Shown: positions 26,526 through 36,487 of the stretch, one piece after another
How the letters are laid out: each line of letters begins with the position of its first letter
How positions within the stretch are numbered: position 1 is the stretch's first letter
Source of the DNA: Sipunculus nudus
Lineage: Eukaryota > Annelida > Sipuncula > Golfingiida > Sipunculidae
Direction: 5' to 3'
Assembly: GCA_026874595.1 (NCBI GenBank)
Contig: CM049312.1
Location: 29,101,456 to 29,165,455 of the forward strand
Length of the DNA stretch: 64,000 nt
Translations under genes and position numbers: made by a program
Notes under the pieces: model-generated
Told to the model about the DNA's origin: nothing
Databases searched by the model: none
What the model saw: only the letters and a program-made list of their open reading frames with translations

Positions 26526-26741
26526 GGAATTATCTAGAAGAACATAGCCGTGTGTATCCCCACACACCAGGGTCATCACGTGACCCACGACCAGTTTTCA
26601 TGGAAAACTTTCTTTTTGCGATCACAATCACTAAAATTTTACAACATCTCATAAATTATCTTATTTACAATTCATTATCATTATCATTATCATTACATAA
26701 ACATCTTGTTTACAACGTTTCATAAACATCTCGATAAGCAA

Positions 26742-28256
26742 TCAGCAAGAACATCTTTCTTGTACGATATCAAGAATGTAATCCTGTAAGAACAAACTCA
26801 ATCTCAACAATCTTTGATTTTTACACTTCAGCTTGTTCATGAACGTGAGGGGATTGTGATCACTGGAGACAATGATAGGCCTGACTGATGAAGTAACATA
26901 AACTTCAAAATGCTGCAACGCTAAAATCAAAGCCAAACATTCTTTTTCAATAGTGGAGTAGTTTTTCTTGTTTGCATTAAACTTTCTTGAGAAATAACAG
27001 ATTGGATGATCTATGCCATCATTGCATTTTTGTAACAACACAGCACCAGCAGCAGCATCACTAGCATCTACAGCTAACTTAAAAGGTACAGAAAAGTCTG
27101 GAGCTGCTAAAACTGGTGAACTTTGCAGAATGGCTTTCAAATTCGAAATGCATTTTCATACTGAATATTCCATACAAACTTTTGTTTCTTCTTTAACAAA
27201 TTAGTCAAAGGTTCAGCTACAGCCGAAAAATTTGGACAAAACTTCCTGTAGTATCCAACCATACCAAGAAAACGCATTATTTGCTTTTAGTTCTCTGGTC
27301 TAGGAAATGCAGAAATAACATTTATTTTAGCATAAACAGGTTTTACCTGACCCTGCCCTACAATATGACCCAAAAATGTCACTTGTGCATGGCAGAACTC
27401 AGATTTAACTAAGTTGACGGCAAGACGTGCTTCAATGAGTCTTTCGAAGAGGTCGCAAAGAATTTGCAGATGTTTCTCCCAGGTGTCGCTGAACACGATG
27501 AGGTCATCAATATATGCGTCGCAGCCCTGAATGTCCTTGACAACCATATGGATGAGGCGCTAGAACGTGGCTGGCGAGGCATAACTTTATACTGGTACTG
27601 TCCTTGCGGCGTCACAAATGCGGACACTTCTTTCGCTCGGTCTGTCAATGGAACTTGCCAGAATCCTTTTAGCAAGTCAAACTTGAATACATATCTGGAG
27701 CTACCGACTTTATCAATAAAATCATCGATCCTCGGAATCGGGAACGTGTCAGTCTTGGTGACAGAGTTCAGTTTTTGATAATCTGTGCACATACGGTAAC
27801 TTCCATCAGGTTGTTGCACAAGGATACATGGTGAACTCCAGTTACTGTTACTAGGTTCAATAAAATCATTGTCCAGCAAATATTGAATCTCGTCCTGTAG
27901 ATACTTTGCTTCTTTGGATTCAGTCTATATGGATGTTGCTTATCTGCGCCTGCCCTGTCAACATCGACGTCATGGCACAACATGTTAGTTCGCGTTGGAA
28001 TGTCACTAAACAAATGTTTCTAATTCCGCAGCAGGTTCTTGAGGTCTTGTTGTGCAGTAAGGTGTGACAGTTTGGCATCCAGGTTTTTAAGCACGTCTGA
28101 GTTTTTTAATGGTACTGTACCACACTGAATGTCTGCATCACACTTACAATCAGTATCTACTTTAACTGGGTCAGAGTCAGTTTTTACACAATTAACAGCA
28201 GTAACATTTTGTACAACATCTGATGAGCTATTTCTGTCATAATATGGTTTCAACAT
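26742..28256 (-). pseudogene. Reverse transcriptase and RNase H of the Gmr1-like element
   Basis: It begins with MLKPYYDR just after the integrase and continues with the pre-RT linker (PTRTNMLCHDVDV, near 28,000). RT motifs follow: IEPSNSNWSSPC, YRMCTDYQKLNSVT, FKFDLLKGFWQVPL and the catalytic AYIDDLIVFSD (about 27,500). RNase H follows with the acidic residues in LAVDASDAAAG (about 27,060-27,090), TIEKECLAL (about 26,940) and SSDHNPL (about 26,860). It is read in at least three frames. The end is cut by a stop soon after YILDIV, before the usual C-terminal tail. The polymerase core residues remain, but the frame is lost. Confidence 0.9.
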
Positions 28257-28280
28257 GTTAACATAGCATAATTGTTTCTT

Positions 28281-29451
28281 CTAACGCCGATCTGGTGTCA
28301 ACAGTATGTAATTTAAATCACTGACTTTCTTGTCAACAATGTAAGGACCAAAATACCTAGATTGCAGAGGTCTGCCAGGGATGGGAAGTAAGGTAAGGAC
28401 CTTTCCACCAGGCTTAAACGTCCTTCTTACAGTGTGCTTGTCATACTTTGTTTTCATTTTACTTTGTGCAGATTTTAGATTTGACTTTTCAATCTCACAA
28501 GCATTGTGTAGTTTAGTGCGAAAGTCTGAGACATACTGCAGTAAACTAAGAGAATCAGGATTTTCACACAAGAGTTTTTCTTTAAGCAGTTTCAATGGTC
28601 CGCGAACGGAGTGTCCAAAAACTAGTTTATAGGACTAAAACCCAAGGAATCTTGAAAGGATTCTCTTACAGCAAACATCAATAGATGGATTTCTTCATCC
28701 CAGTCTTTCTGTGTGTCATAGCAATAAGTCCTGATCATTTTTTATAATGTCTGGTGAAAGCGCTCGAGGACTTGCTCGCCCTGACTTTCAGGATGGTATT
28801 GCGAAGAGCTGTACTGTTTTATACCTAGCTCAAGCATAACTTGTTGGAATAAGCCAGACATAAAATTAGACCCTTGGTCAGACTGGACGGATTATGGCAA
28901 TCCAAAAGTTGTAAAAAAACTTGGTCAGACCTTTGACAACACTTTTGGCATTAATTTTGCGCAATGGTATTGCCTCAGGTAACCTGGTAGATGCGCACAT
29001 GATTTTCAGCAAGTATTCATGTCCAGATTTTTTTTTTGGGCAGTGGTTCAACACAATCAACAATAATCCTACTGAATGGTTCCTCAAAAGCAGGAATAGG
29101 CCTAATTGGGGCCTTAGGACGATTCTGATTGGGCTTGCCTACGATCTGGCATGTATGGCATGATTTACAATATTGTACAACATCTTTCCTGAAGTAAGGC
29201 CAATAGAAGTGTGTACTAACTTTATGATAAGTTTTATTTATACCTAAATTGCCAGACAAAGGAGCCTCATGTGCCATGCTTAGAATTTCATTGCGAAAGC
29301 TTTTGGGCATTACTATTTTATGTTTGATGGCCCACTCATCATCAGCGCATACATCAGGTGGTCGCCATTTACGCATAAGCACTGCATTTTTGACATAGAA
29401 ACAAACTGGGTTCTGTGACAGTTCATCTTTAGAAACTGCTCTGGGAAACAA
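28281..29451 (-). pseudogene. Integrase of the Gmr1-like element
   Basis: It carries the N-terminal H2C2 zinc domain (H-x-GHxG-like HEAPLSGNLGINKTYH, then CKSCHTC, near 29,180-29,280). The catalytic core has the first Asp in IIVDCVEPLPKK (about 29,045), the second in SDQGSNFMSGLF (about 28,870) and the Glu in HPESQGEQVLER (about 28,770-28,800). The C-terminal GPY/F-type region (YFGPYIVDKKVSDL, about 28,340) ends at TPDRR. One TAG stop then separates it, in the same frame, from KKQLCYVNMLKPYYDR and the reverse transcriptase. So the integrase and RT belonged to one polyprotein with integrase first. Confidence 0.9.
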
Positions 29452-29757
29452 ACATGAAATATCAGGGTCCTTATGCTGTTCCGCGATAAGTTCTGACCTT
29501 GAGATCTTCCTGCATTCTGTACGGGAGAGTCGTTAGATGAGTCATTAGTGACTTCAGGTTTTTACCCCGGAAGCTACGGATTCTTCTATGGATTCAGACG
29601 GCACTTGGGCCTCCGTAGCATCAAACTCTTTATTGGAGTCAATAAAGGAGTTGTACGCCTTATTTACATGAAAAGAACCTGGCTCTTGTACTAGGTTATG
29701 CATAGATTTTGAAACAAAACCAGAAGGTTTGCTATTTGGTTTATTCGCAAGTTTCCA

Positions 29758-30650
29758 GCAGTCAGATATTAGATGACCTTCCTTCTTGCAGTAATTACAG
29801 ATTTTCTTTTAAAATGACTAGTCTTTGTTGGACTTAGACACAGTGGATGTGGACTGAGATGTAGCAATGGACTTTGCTGAATTACCAGGACTACAAGTAC
29901 TGGGTGACTGCGCTTTAAACTTCTTTTGACCATACTGATTTACATTCTTGTTTGTGAATGACTGGTTTGATTTGCTAGTAAAGGACATGTTGTGTGTTAA
30001 TGAATAATCATCAGCTAATTGAGCAGCAATGTCGAGTGTTTCAGGACTTTTCTCATCGAGAAAAGTTTTAACATCTGCGTTCATGCAGCGCTTAAATTCT
30101 TCAAGCAAAATCAACTGGCGCAAATTGTCATAAGCTTTCATTACATTTTTAGAACTACACCAGCGATTAAACAACTGCCCTTTTGTCCAAGCAAATTCAA
30201 CGTAGATCTGATTTTTGCGCTTTTCCCAATTTCTAAATTTCTGGTGTTAAGTCTCCGGAACTAACTCATAACCTTTTAGGATTAATCGTTTTACCAGGTC
30301 ATAGTCAGCAGCGGCTTCTATTGAAAGCTCTGTATAAATTTCTCTGGCCTTGCCACTCAATACACTTTGTAACAACATGGGACAAGTCTAATGTGTTTAG
30401 TAACATCAAAACTGTGAGTTGGGACAGCACGTAGACTATGTACTAGTTTAAGTCTTCCTAATTCCAGTCGTTTTAACTCAATTTCTTTTTCTTTCTCTTT
30501 TAATGCTAGCTCATGTTGCATTTCAAACTTTTTAATTCTAATTGCAAAGCAAGGCTGTCATTTTTGATGTTTCAACTGTTCTTTTGACAATTGTTCAAGT
30601 TGATCAGGGTCGGGAACGTCAACAAAATGTCTCAGGTTTGAAATCCGCCA
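29758..30650 (-). pseudogene. Gag of the Gmr1-like element with CCHC zinc knuckle
   Basis: Starts at ATG near 30,650 (MADFKPETF); a frameshift follows within about 10 codons. A charged, probably coiled-coil region (near 30,450-30,600) precedes a capsid-like region (LRQLILLEEFKRCMNADVKTFLDE, about 30,050-30,140). The end is a classical CX2CX4HX4C knuckle, CNYCKKEGHLISDC, at 29,758-29,799. Two in-frame stops lie just before the knuckle. The stretch 29,460-29,757 shows no protease motif. Confidence 0.85.
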
Positions 30651-30761
30651 TGTTAAGATGTCAAAACAATAACAAAAAAACCACTGAGATAAATCCTGTA
30701 AACAATGTACGGTAAACAATGTGTCCAGGTCAAGGCCTAATAAATTTGGAAACTATTGAGC

Positions 30762-30779
30762 ATCCCGGACGAGCCCCCA
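30762..30779 (-). other. Primer binding site (tRNA-Pro type)
   Basis: Minus strand TGGGGGCTCGTCCGGGAT, six bases after the end of the 5' LTR. This 18-mer is the well-known site complementary to the 3' end of tRNA-Pro. It fixes the orientation and the inner edge of the 5' LTR. Confidence 0.9.
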
Positions 30780-30785
30780 ATTTTA

Positions 30786-31392
30786 TGTTACCGAACCTAA
30801 TATAAAAAGATCACGTATGCGTGATGAACACAAACTCTGTAACGAAGATGAAAAAAATCAGATTCTGTAACACTAGGCAACGTGAAATGTCTAAGGGAAT
30901 GAATAAAGAAGTCAGTGTTTTTTTTTAACAAATAACTATAATATATTGTTAAAACAACCCTAACATTACAATACACTAAATCAATACAATTATACAGTAA
31001 AACAGCGGTATAACAACAAATCAATACAATCACCAAGAAAAATTATGTGCACAGTACCTGGATACATACACCGTCACAACGATAAGTTCTTTAAATGTAT
31101 ACTCTCGGAGAATGACAGTCCAGTGTAAAGCTCTTGTAACAATCCAGAAAAGTAAAATGAAGTCCAAATGCACAAAATCCAGGAGAAACTCTAAGAAAAT
31201 CTATAATTGCCGCACACGTCGGATAAGGTCCCAGACACTAACACATCCTTCTGCGTCCGCTGGAAACCTTCTCTGCTCTCTTCTCCCGGCTCTAAAACAC
31301 AGCCCCTTCTATACTCTTCACCCCAAGCCGAGAATGTTCAACCTCTAGAACATTCGCAGAATAATACATTATACACGGCAAGCACGCGTCCA
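30786..31392 (-). repeat. 5' LTR of the Gmr1-like element
   Basis: About 607 bp, collinear with the 3' LTR but clearly diverged (many substitutions and small indels), so the insertion is old. A TATAGAAGG box on the minus strand near 31,305-31,316 is a candidate core promoter. Confidence 0.85.
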
Positions 31393-32064
31393 AAAATATC
31401 GTACCTTCACTGGTGCCGTTTGCCAATGGGTCAAAAAGCTCATGAATATTTACGTACCTACGGGTCAGCCAATCAGCGACAGGGTCAGGTGACGTCTGAA
31501 AGGTCACGCGGTCATGCCCTTCGGTATTTTGTAAACACTGCACATGTTACTCCGCGTCGCTTCGAGCTCAGCCGTCTACAGTTGCATGGTTCATTAGGTG
31601 ATGCTCGCTTGATTTACGGAACAGGTTATCAGTCAGTCATTCTGGATAGATCGAGATTTACCGTTTTTATAGATAAATTAATGTTTAGATAGGTATAGTT
31701 AGATAGACAGTTTTATACAGTTTTGTTTAGATTGTATTATTTGAGCCTTTAGTGTATTTTTAACTGTTCTTAATTTGTTGGAATTATTGTGATCATCGGC
31801 TGACGCAACATGGCTGTGTAATCGACACCTGTCTGGTTCTTGGCGAGCCAACTGAAAAATTGAAGGTGATTATTTATTGTTTTATATATAATATTATTTT
31901 AATTTTTGCTAGTCTTTGTAAGGTCTAAGGGTGATCTTTGAACATAGAATTCTGAAGCAGGGGTAAAATTTAACTGCGTGAATAGTGTCTGTGTACAAGT
32001 AACAAGAGCATATTTGCACAGATTATTTGAATATTGTTTATAAATAGACTGTTTAATAGTTAAT
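31393..32064 (+). promoter_or_regulatory. CpG-containing candidate promoter and 5' UTR exon of the Ser-rich gene
   Basis: It abuts the 5' LTR. It is less AT-rich than its surroundings, with AGCCAATCAG (CCAAT box) near 31,466 and several CG dinucleotides up to about 31,610. A possible donor (GAAG|GTGATT) is at 31,865-31,866 and an acceptor (TTTAATAG) just before the ATG at 32,065. It is equally possible that this is the left part of the RAG-like transposon. Confidence 0.35.
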
Positions 32065-32992
32065 ATGAAGAGAACTGCCTCCTTGAGCCTTTCAGCATCT
32101 GACAGTGATGGTGAAGAGCCCCGACCAACCAAAATTGAAACCACTCCCTCTTTGTTTACTTCATCATCTCACTCCCCAACTTCAAGTCCCCAAACCAGCC
32201 AAACATTTCCTGGCCTTTTGAGGTGTAGGCAGCAGCATAATATATGCAGTCCCTCTCTTTTTACCTCAACATCAAGCTCAGAGTTAATTATCCAGCAATT
32301 ATTAAGCAAACCCATCAGACCCTGGGCCTAGTGTTATACAAGAGCAGGAAAGCCAGTCATCAATGTTTCATTTCAAATACCACCTCAGCCGACAAACGTT
32401 TAGTTCATTAACCAGTCCCCCCAGTCTGATGAGGTATTCACACCCCCTAGGGACATTGATAGTCAACATTCCAGGAGTATCTCACCACAGCCATGTACTG
32501 ATGATGCCATTAAACATCCGACCATACATACTCCCTCTCTTTTTACCTCAACATCAAGCTCAGAGTCAATTATCAAAAAAAAACCAGCAGACCCCGGCCC
32601 TAGTGTTATACAAGAGCAGGAAAGCCAGTCACCAATGTTTCATTTCAAATACCACCTCAGCCGACAAACATTTAGTTCATTAACCAGTCCCCCCCCCCCC
32701 AGTCTGATAAGGTATTCACACCCCCTAGGGACATTGATAGTCAACATTCCAGGAGTATCTCACCACAGCCATGTACTGATGATGCCATTAAACATCCGAC
32801 CATACATACTCACTCTCATTCAGGTTAGATGATGAAGGACCATTAGCCCACAGCACCCCAAAGCATGATTATTCAGTTATAAATGTAAGCTCAGACTCAG
32901 ATCCAACAATTGACCCCAATGTGGAACCGAACAATTCTAAAATACCCATCAACATAACTACAGATTCAGATAGTACCACTGATAATTTGTAA
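32065..32992 (+). pseudogene. Decayed Ser/Asp-rich protein gene upstream of RAG2-like gene
   Basis: Not recognised. From the ATG at 32,065 it reads MKRTASLSLSASDSDGEEPRP and then a Ser/Thr/Pro-rich stretch; after frameshifts the last part ends VSSDSDPTIDPNVEP ... TDNL at the stop at 32,990-32,992, with AATAAAG overlapping it. Amino-acid style (acidic SDSD blocks at both ends) shows both ends belong to one disordered protein. An internal 282-bp block is duplicated and breaks the frame. It lies 730 bp upstream of the RAG2-like gene in the same direction. It could be a third gene of the RAG-like element, an N-terminal part lost from it, or an unrelated neighbour. Confidence 0.45.
32253..32816 (+). 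repeat. Two tandem copies of a 282-bp block
   Basis: CTCTCTTTTTACCTCAACAT starts at 32,253 and again at 32,535; the blocks are almost identical apart from a poly-C length change (near 32,690) and a short A run. The high identity shows a recent duplication inside the Ser-rich gene. Confidence 0.93.
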
Positions 32993-33002
32993 TAAAGAAT
33001 CA

Positions 33003-33006
<4 letters not shown>

Positions 33007-33058
<52 letters not shown>
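33007..33058. repeat. TA microsatellite
   Basis: Pure TA run. A second, longer run lies at 33,356-33,427. The stretch 33,060-33,700 between the Ser-rich gene and the RAG2-like gene holds only these runs and unrecognised DNA. Confidence 0.95.
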
Positions 33059-33063
<5 letters not shown>

Positions 33064-33355
33064 CCCCACCAAGTATATTATCATTAAGAATCCCCCCTCC
33101 CCCCCCAAAAAAAAAAACAGATTATAAATATGCTTTATATGAAATAGCTTTACGGTGTGTAGTGTCAACAAAATCAACAGAGTCGGGCATTAACACTTGC
33201 TTGAAAAATGGAAAATGGAAAATTTCCTGAAATGGTGGTAAAGTAAACAACCAAAGTAACAGGTTTATTGCTGAAACAGAATAATACAGAGCAGATGTTT
33301 TGTGTTTGTGACTGTGATCACTGATGTTGAGTCCTGATCCAGAATGTTGGATTAC

Positions 33356-33428
<73 letters not shown>

Positions 33429-33721
33429 CATTGAAGGAAACTGAGGGGGGGATTGTATTATTGTGCTACAAGGAAGCTCGGGGGGGGGGGGAATTTTCTT
33501 GATGACATGGTCTGCATTGATCTGTCAGCATATTTTGTATTTTTATTGAGAAAATTTTCTGATAAATGTGACCCCTGGTAATTTGATAGAACTAGTCTCA
33601 TATGTTTTGTTATGGGATTTTTTTAATTTATATATATTTTTTTACATTTGAAAGGTTAGGCATGGAACTTGTTTTTTTTTATACATACGGTAAATTTAGT
33701 ATGTCTCCCTGTCTGGCACAG

Positions 33722-35119
33722 ATGGCTGATGATGACTGGACATTCATCAACTTCAAAAAATACTCAAGGGATAAGAGGAAAATTACCCGGAAAAGGAGAG
33801 CCCTCGACCTCCAACGATTGGATGTCTACCCCCCAGAAGGACACAAGTTTGTCACTGTAAAAAAAACAACAAGTGGTTCTATATATGTACTGGAGGCGCC
33901 AGCTTCAGTGAAAACACATTATGGGACTTGGTGAACAATTTTGTGGTATATATCTGCGAACAAACTGAAACAGACTTTTGGCTGGAAGACATAAGAGTTC
34001 CGCAAAAATTTGGTGGTGCAATGCTGCCCAATTTATCTTCGCCAAGCCTGGTGCTGCTAAATTCTGACACAGACATTGAGCTCCTTTTTATTTGGAGGTA
34101 TGGACATTGGGCCTCAGTTTTGTCCAACTAATGATCTGTTTGGTGTTAAGATAAATACCACTTCATGGAAAGGCCAACTACAGAAGTATCCAGCCAGTCT
34201 GCCAGCCCCTAATGACCTCCTGTTTGGGAAAGTACAACTTCAAACAGGAGATATCTCTTCACAAAGACTTGGACATACAATGAGCAGAATTGGAAACACT
34301 GCATTTCTTCTGTTAGGGGGAGCAGAAATACAGTGTCGGACAGTTGGTGCAAGACTAACCGATCCATATGCAACAACGATTGTGGATGAGAATATATATA
34401 TATGCTACAAGAACTATCATGGACTAAGGTGCACGTTGGAAAGGAAGTAAGCTTTCCGTTCCACTGCATTTATGGAGAATACAAGGACTCTTGTGGTGGT
34501 GGGGGGTGTTGTGGACAGTGGAGGTGCAACAAAAATTAGGAAAAGTATATGTAATGCTGAACTTTTCAAGGTTGATGGACCAATCACAAAACCAGTAATA
34601 GTCCATACTACCAAAATTGTCACTGGACTGGCACCAGATCATTATGTGTCATCACATGCATGTGCACAGAAGGGTACTCTTATGTACTTTTATGGTGGGT
34701 ACACCCAGGGGGAAGAACACATTATGAACAGCTACCCTCTTGTTGGAAACAAAATGTGGGTAATAGACACAATTCAGTGGACAGGTAAGACAGTATCTGC
34801 TCCCTCTGACATGGCTTCTGGTGGCCCCACCATGGGATATATAGGAGATTGTACAATTATGGTGGTTGGTGGGACAACAAAAGCCATTAATCTGTACACG
34901 TCTCCCAGTGCCAGCGGACCAGTGTGAAATTGGGGAAGACAGTTCTGTCATAGATATCACAGATGTAAGTCCAATTTCCTGGATCATGTGTTCAAGATGT
35001 AAGAAGTGGCTGCACCAAGTATGCCTGAAACCGAAAGTGTACCGGAGGGTGACTTTACATGTCTTAAGTGTGACCCCAGTCAGTCAACTGCAGTCAGTCA
35101 GTGCCAGAGGGAGAGATAG
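33722..35119 (+). pseudogene. RAG2L: RAG2-like protein (Kelch repeats plus PHD finger), broken
   Basis: In the RAG complex RAG2 is the accessory subunit that binds RAG1 and, through its PHD finger, histone H3K4me3. Here an exon starts right after the acceptor CTGTCTGGCACAG, with ATG at 33,722 (MADDDWTFINFKKYS). Kelch-type blades follow, marked by FGGMDIGP (about 34,090), LLLGGAE (about 34,310), VVVGGVV (about 34,492), FYGGYTQGEE (about 34,690) and MVVGGTT (about 34,859). The PHD part has WIMCSRCKKWLHQVC (34,980-35,024) and, in another frame, FTCLKC (35,054-35,071); the first Cys pair is incomplete. At least five frame changes occur (near 33,900, 34,092, 34,400-34,450, 34,915 and 35,030), so it is dead. 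An RG-rich tail (35,115-35,150) follows in another frame. Confidence 0.87.
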
Positions 35120-36487
35120 GGGCAGGGGCAGGGGCCGGGGTAAAAAAGGAGTTAGGCATTTATTCAAACTAGTATTTGTGATACCTAAGAGTTTATTACT
35201 CAAATCAGGTAAAGTTTTAAGTAGCATGTATCAATATGAAATTTTGACCACACACTAGATGATATACATGTTTACAAACACTTGTTTTTGTGGGCTGAAA
35301 AAAACTGCATTACATGATCTCCTCTGCATGTATATTATGCATAGATTTATGTACAATATGGAATAAGTAATATATTAATCCACTGGTTTTCCATAAACAC
35401 ATTATCACAATATGAATACATTTTTAGATTGCCAAATGCTAGAAATGTCTCACATTTTATGCATATTACTTTAGTAGTAACCGCAATAGTGAATGTGTTA
35501 TTTTCTCTGTGATCATATTGATGTAAGATTTTACATTTGGAAGATGCAAGTGATATTTGAAACCGGTGTAATCTCATTATAAGATATTGGGCCCTTAATA
35601 TCATTAGAAACTATAGGTTTTATTGTTTCAGCCAGTCATGTTTGTTTTCCTGTGTTTATATTTTCAATATTCTGTGTTTTTGTATATAATGTGACTATTT
35701 ATATGCTGACAGGATAAGTGTAATGTGAATGGAATGCATCATTCCTCAAAATTACTAACAACAGTGATCTCAAAGTCGATTACTCAAGTCAGGCTAGTCT
35801 TTTCATTGTGTTTATTATACCATGGTATATAACTTTTTACCTATACACCTTATGATGTATATAGTTTTAAAAGCACTCATTCATTTAAAAAAATGCACTG
35901 CACAAATGAACTTGGTACATGGTTTGTTTGTATGTAAAAAATTGAATATAATCATCCTGTGATCATCACATTTCTAAAACATAATCCCATCACAAACACA
36001 TTGACCCATGGTATGTTCAAACAGCATGGGCGAGTTGGTAATTTTGTTAACTTGAGGGTAAATTAAACATGTTCAAACCATGCACACTCAAAGTGCTATC
36101 TAATCATTTTACTCTAGTCATATTTAAATATTTTGTTTGGGGTTGATTAACACAGACTTGCAGACCAGTGAGAGAAATATTTAAATGTAGATTTAGCCAT
36201 AATCTGTTGCTAATTTACAGTGATACAGAACATGAATTAGTCCTGCAAGAACCATTTTCTTCATAATGATAACATTACCGGTTCTGGAGCATGTCTCCTT
36301 TTTAGTACATTTGTTTTTCTCAGTAATTTAACCTGCTGTTTTCACTAATAAATATTACTTATTAAACACACTGAATGCTTTTATTTGTTTGTAAGTAAGT
36401 ATGGTATTTATTAATGAGTATAGTAACACCCATATCACATTAGCAAAGTTCCCTTTTCATATAAGGTCCATTATTTCCAAGTTCAGT
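35120..36487. other. Region between the 3' ends of RAG2L and RAG1L
   Basis: AT-rich and non-coding, with several polyadenylation-like AATAAA motifs (for example at about 36,343 on the plus strand). It must hold both 3' UTRs. Nothing else recognised. Confidence 0.6.

Larger units (their letters stand above)
25927..31392 (-). mobile_element. Ty3/Gypsy-superfamily LTR retrotransposon, Gmr1-like domain order, decayed
   Basis: A complete element of about 5.5 kb on the minus strand: two LTRs, a primer binding site next to the 5' LTR, gag with a zinc knuckle, integrase, then reverse transcriptase and RNase H. The integrase lies upstream of the reverse transcriptase, seen directly from the domain positions. 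Such an order inside the Gypsy superfamily is known from the Gmr1 group. Stops and frameshifts break each domain, and no DTG/DSG protease motif is visible between the zinc knuckle and the integrase, so the copy is dead. No target-site duplication could be confirmed. Confidence 0.93.
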
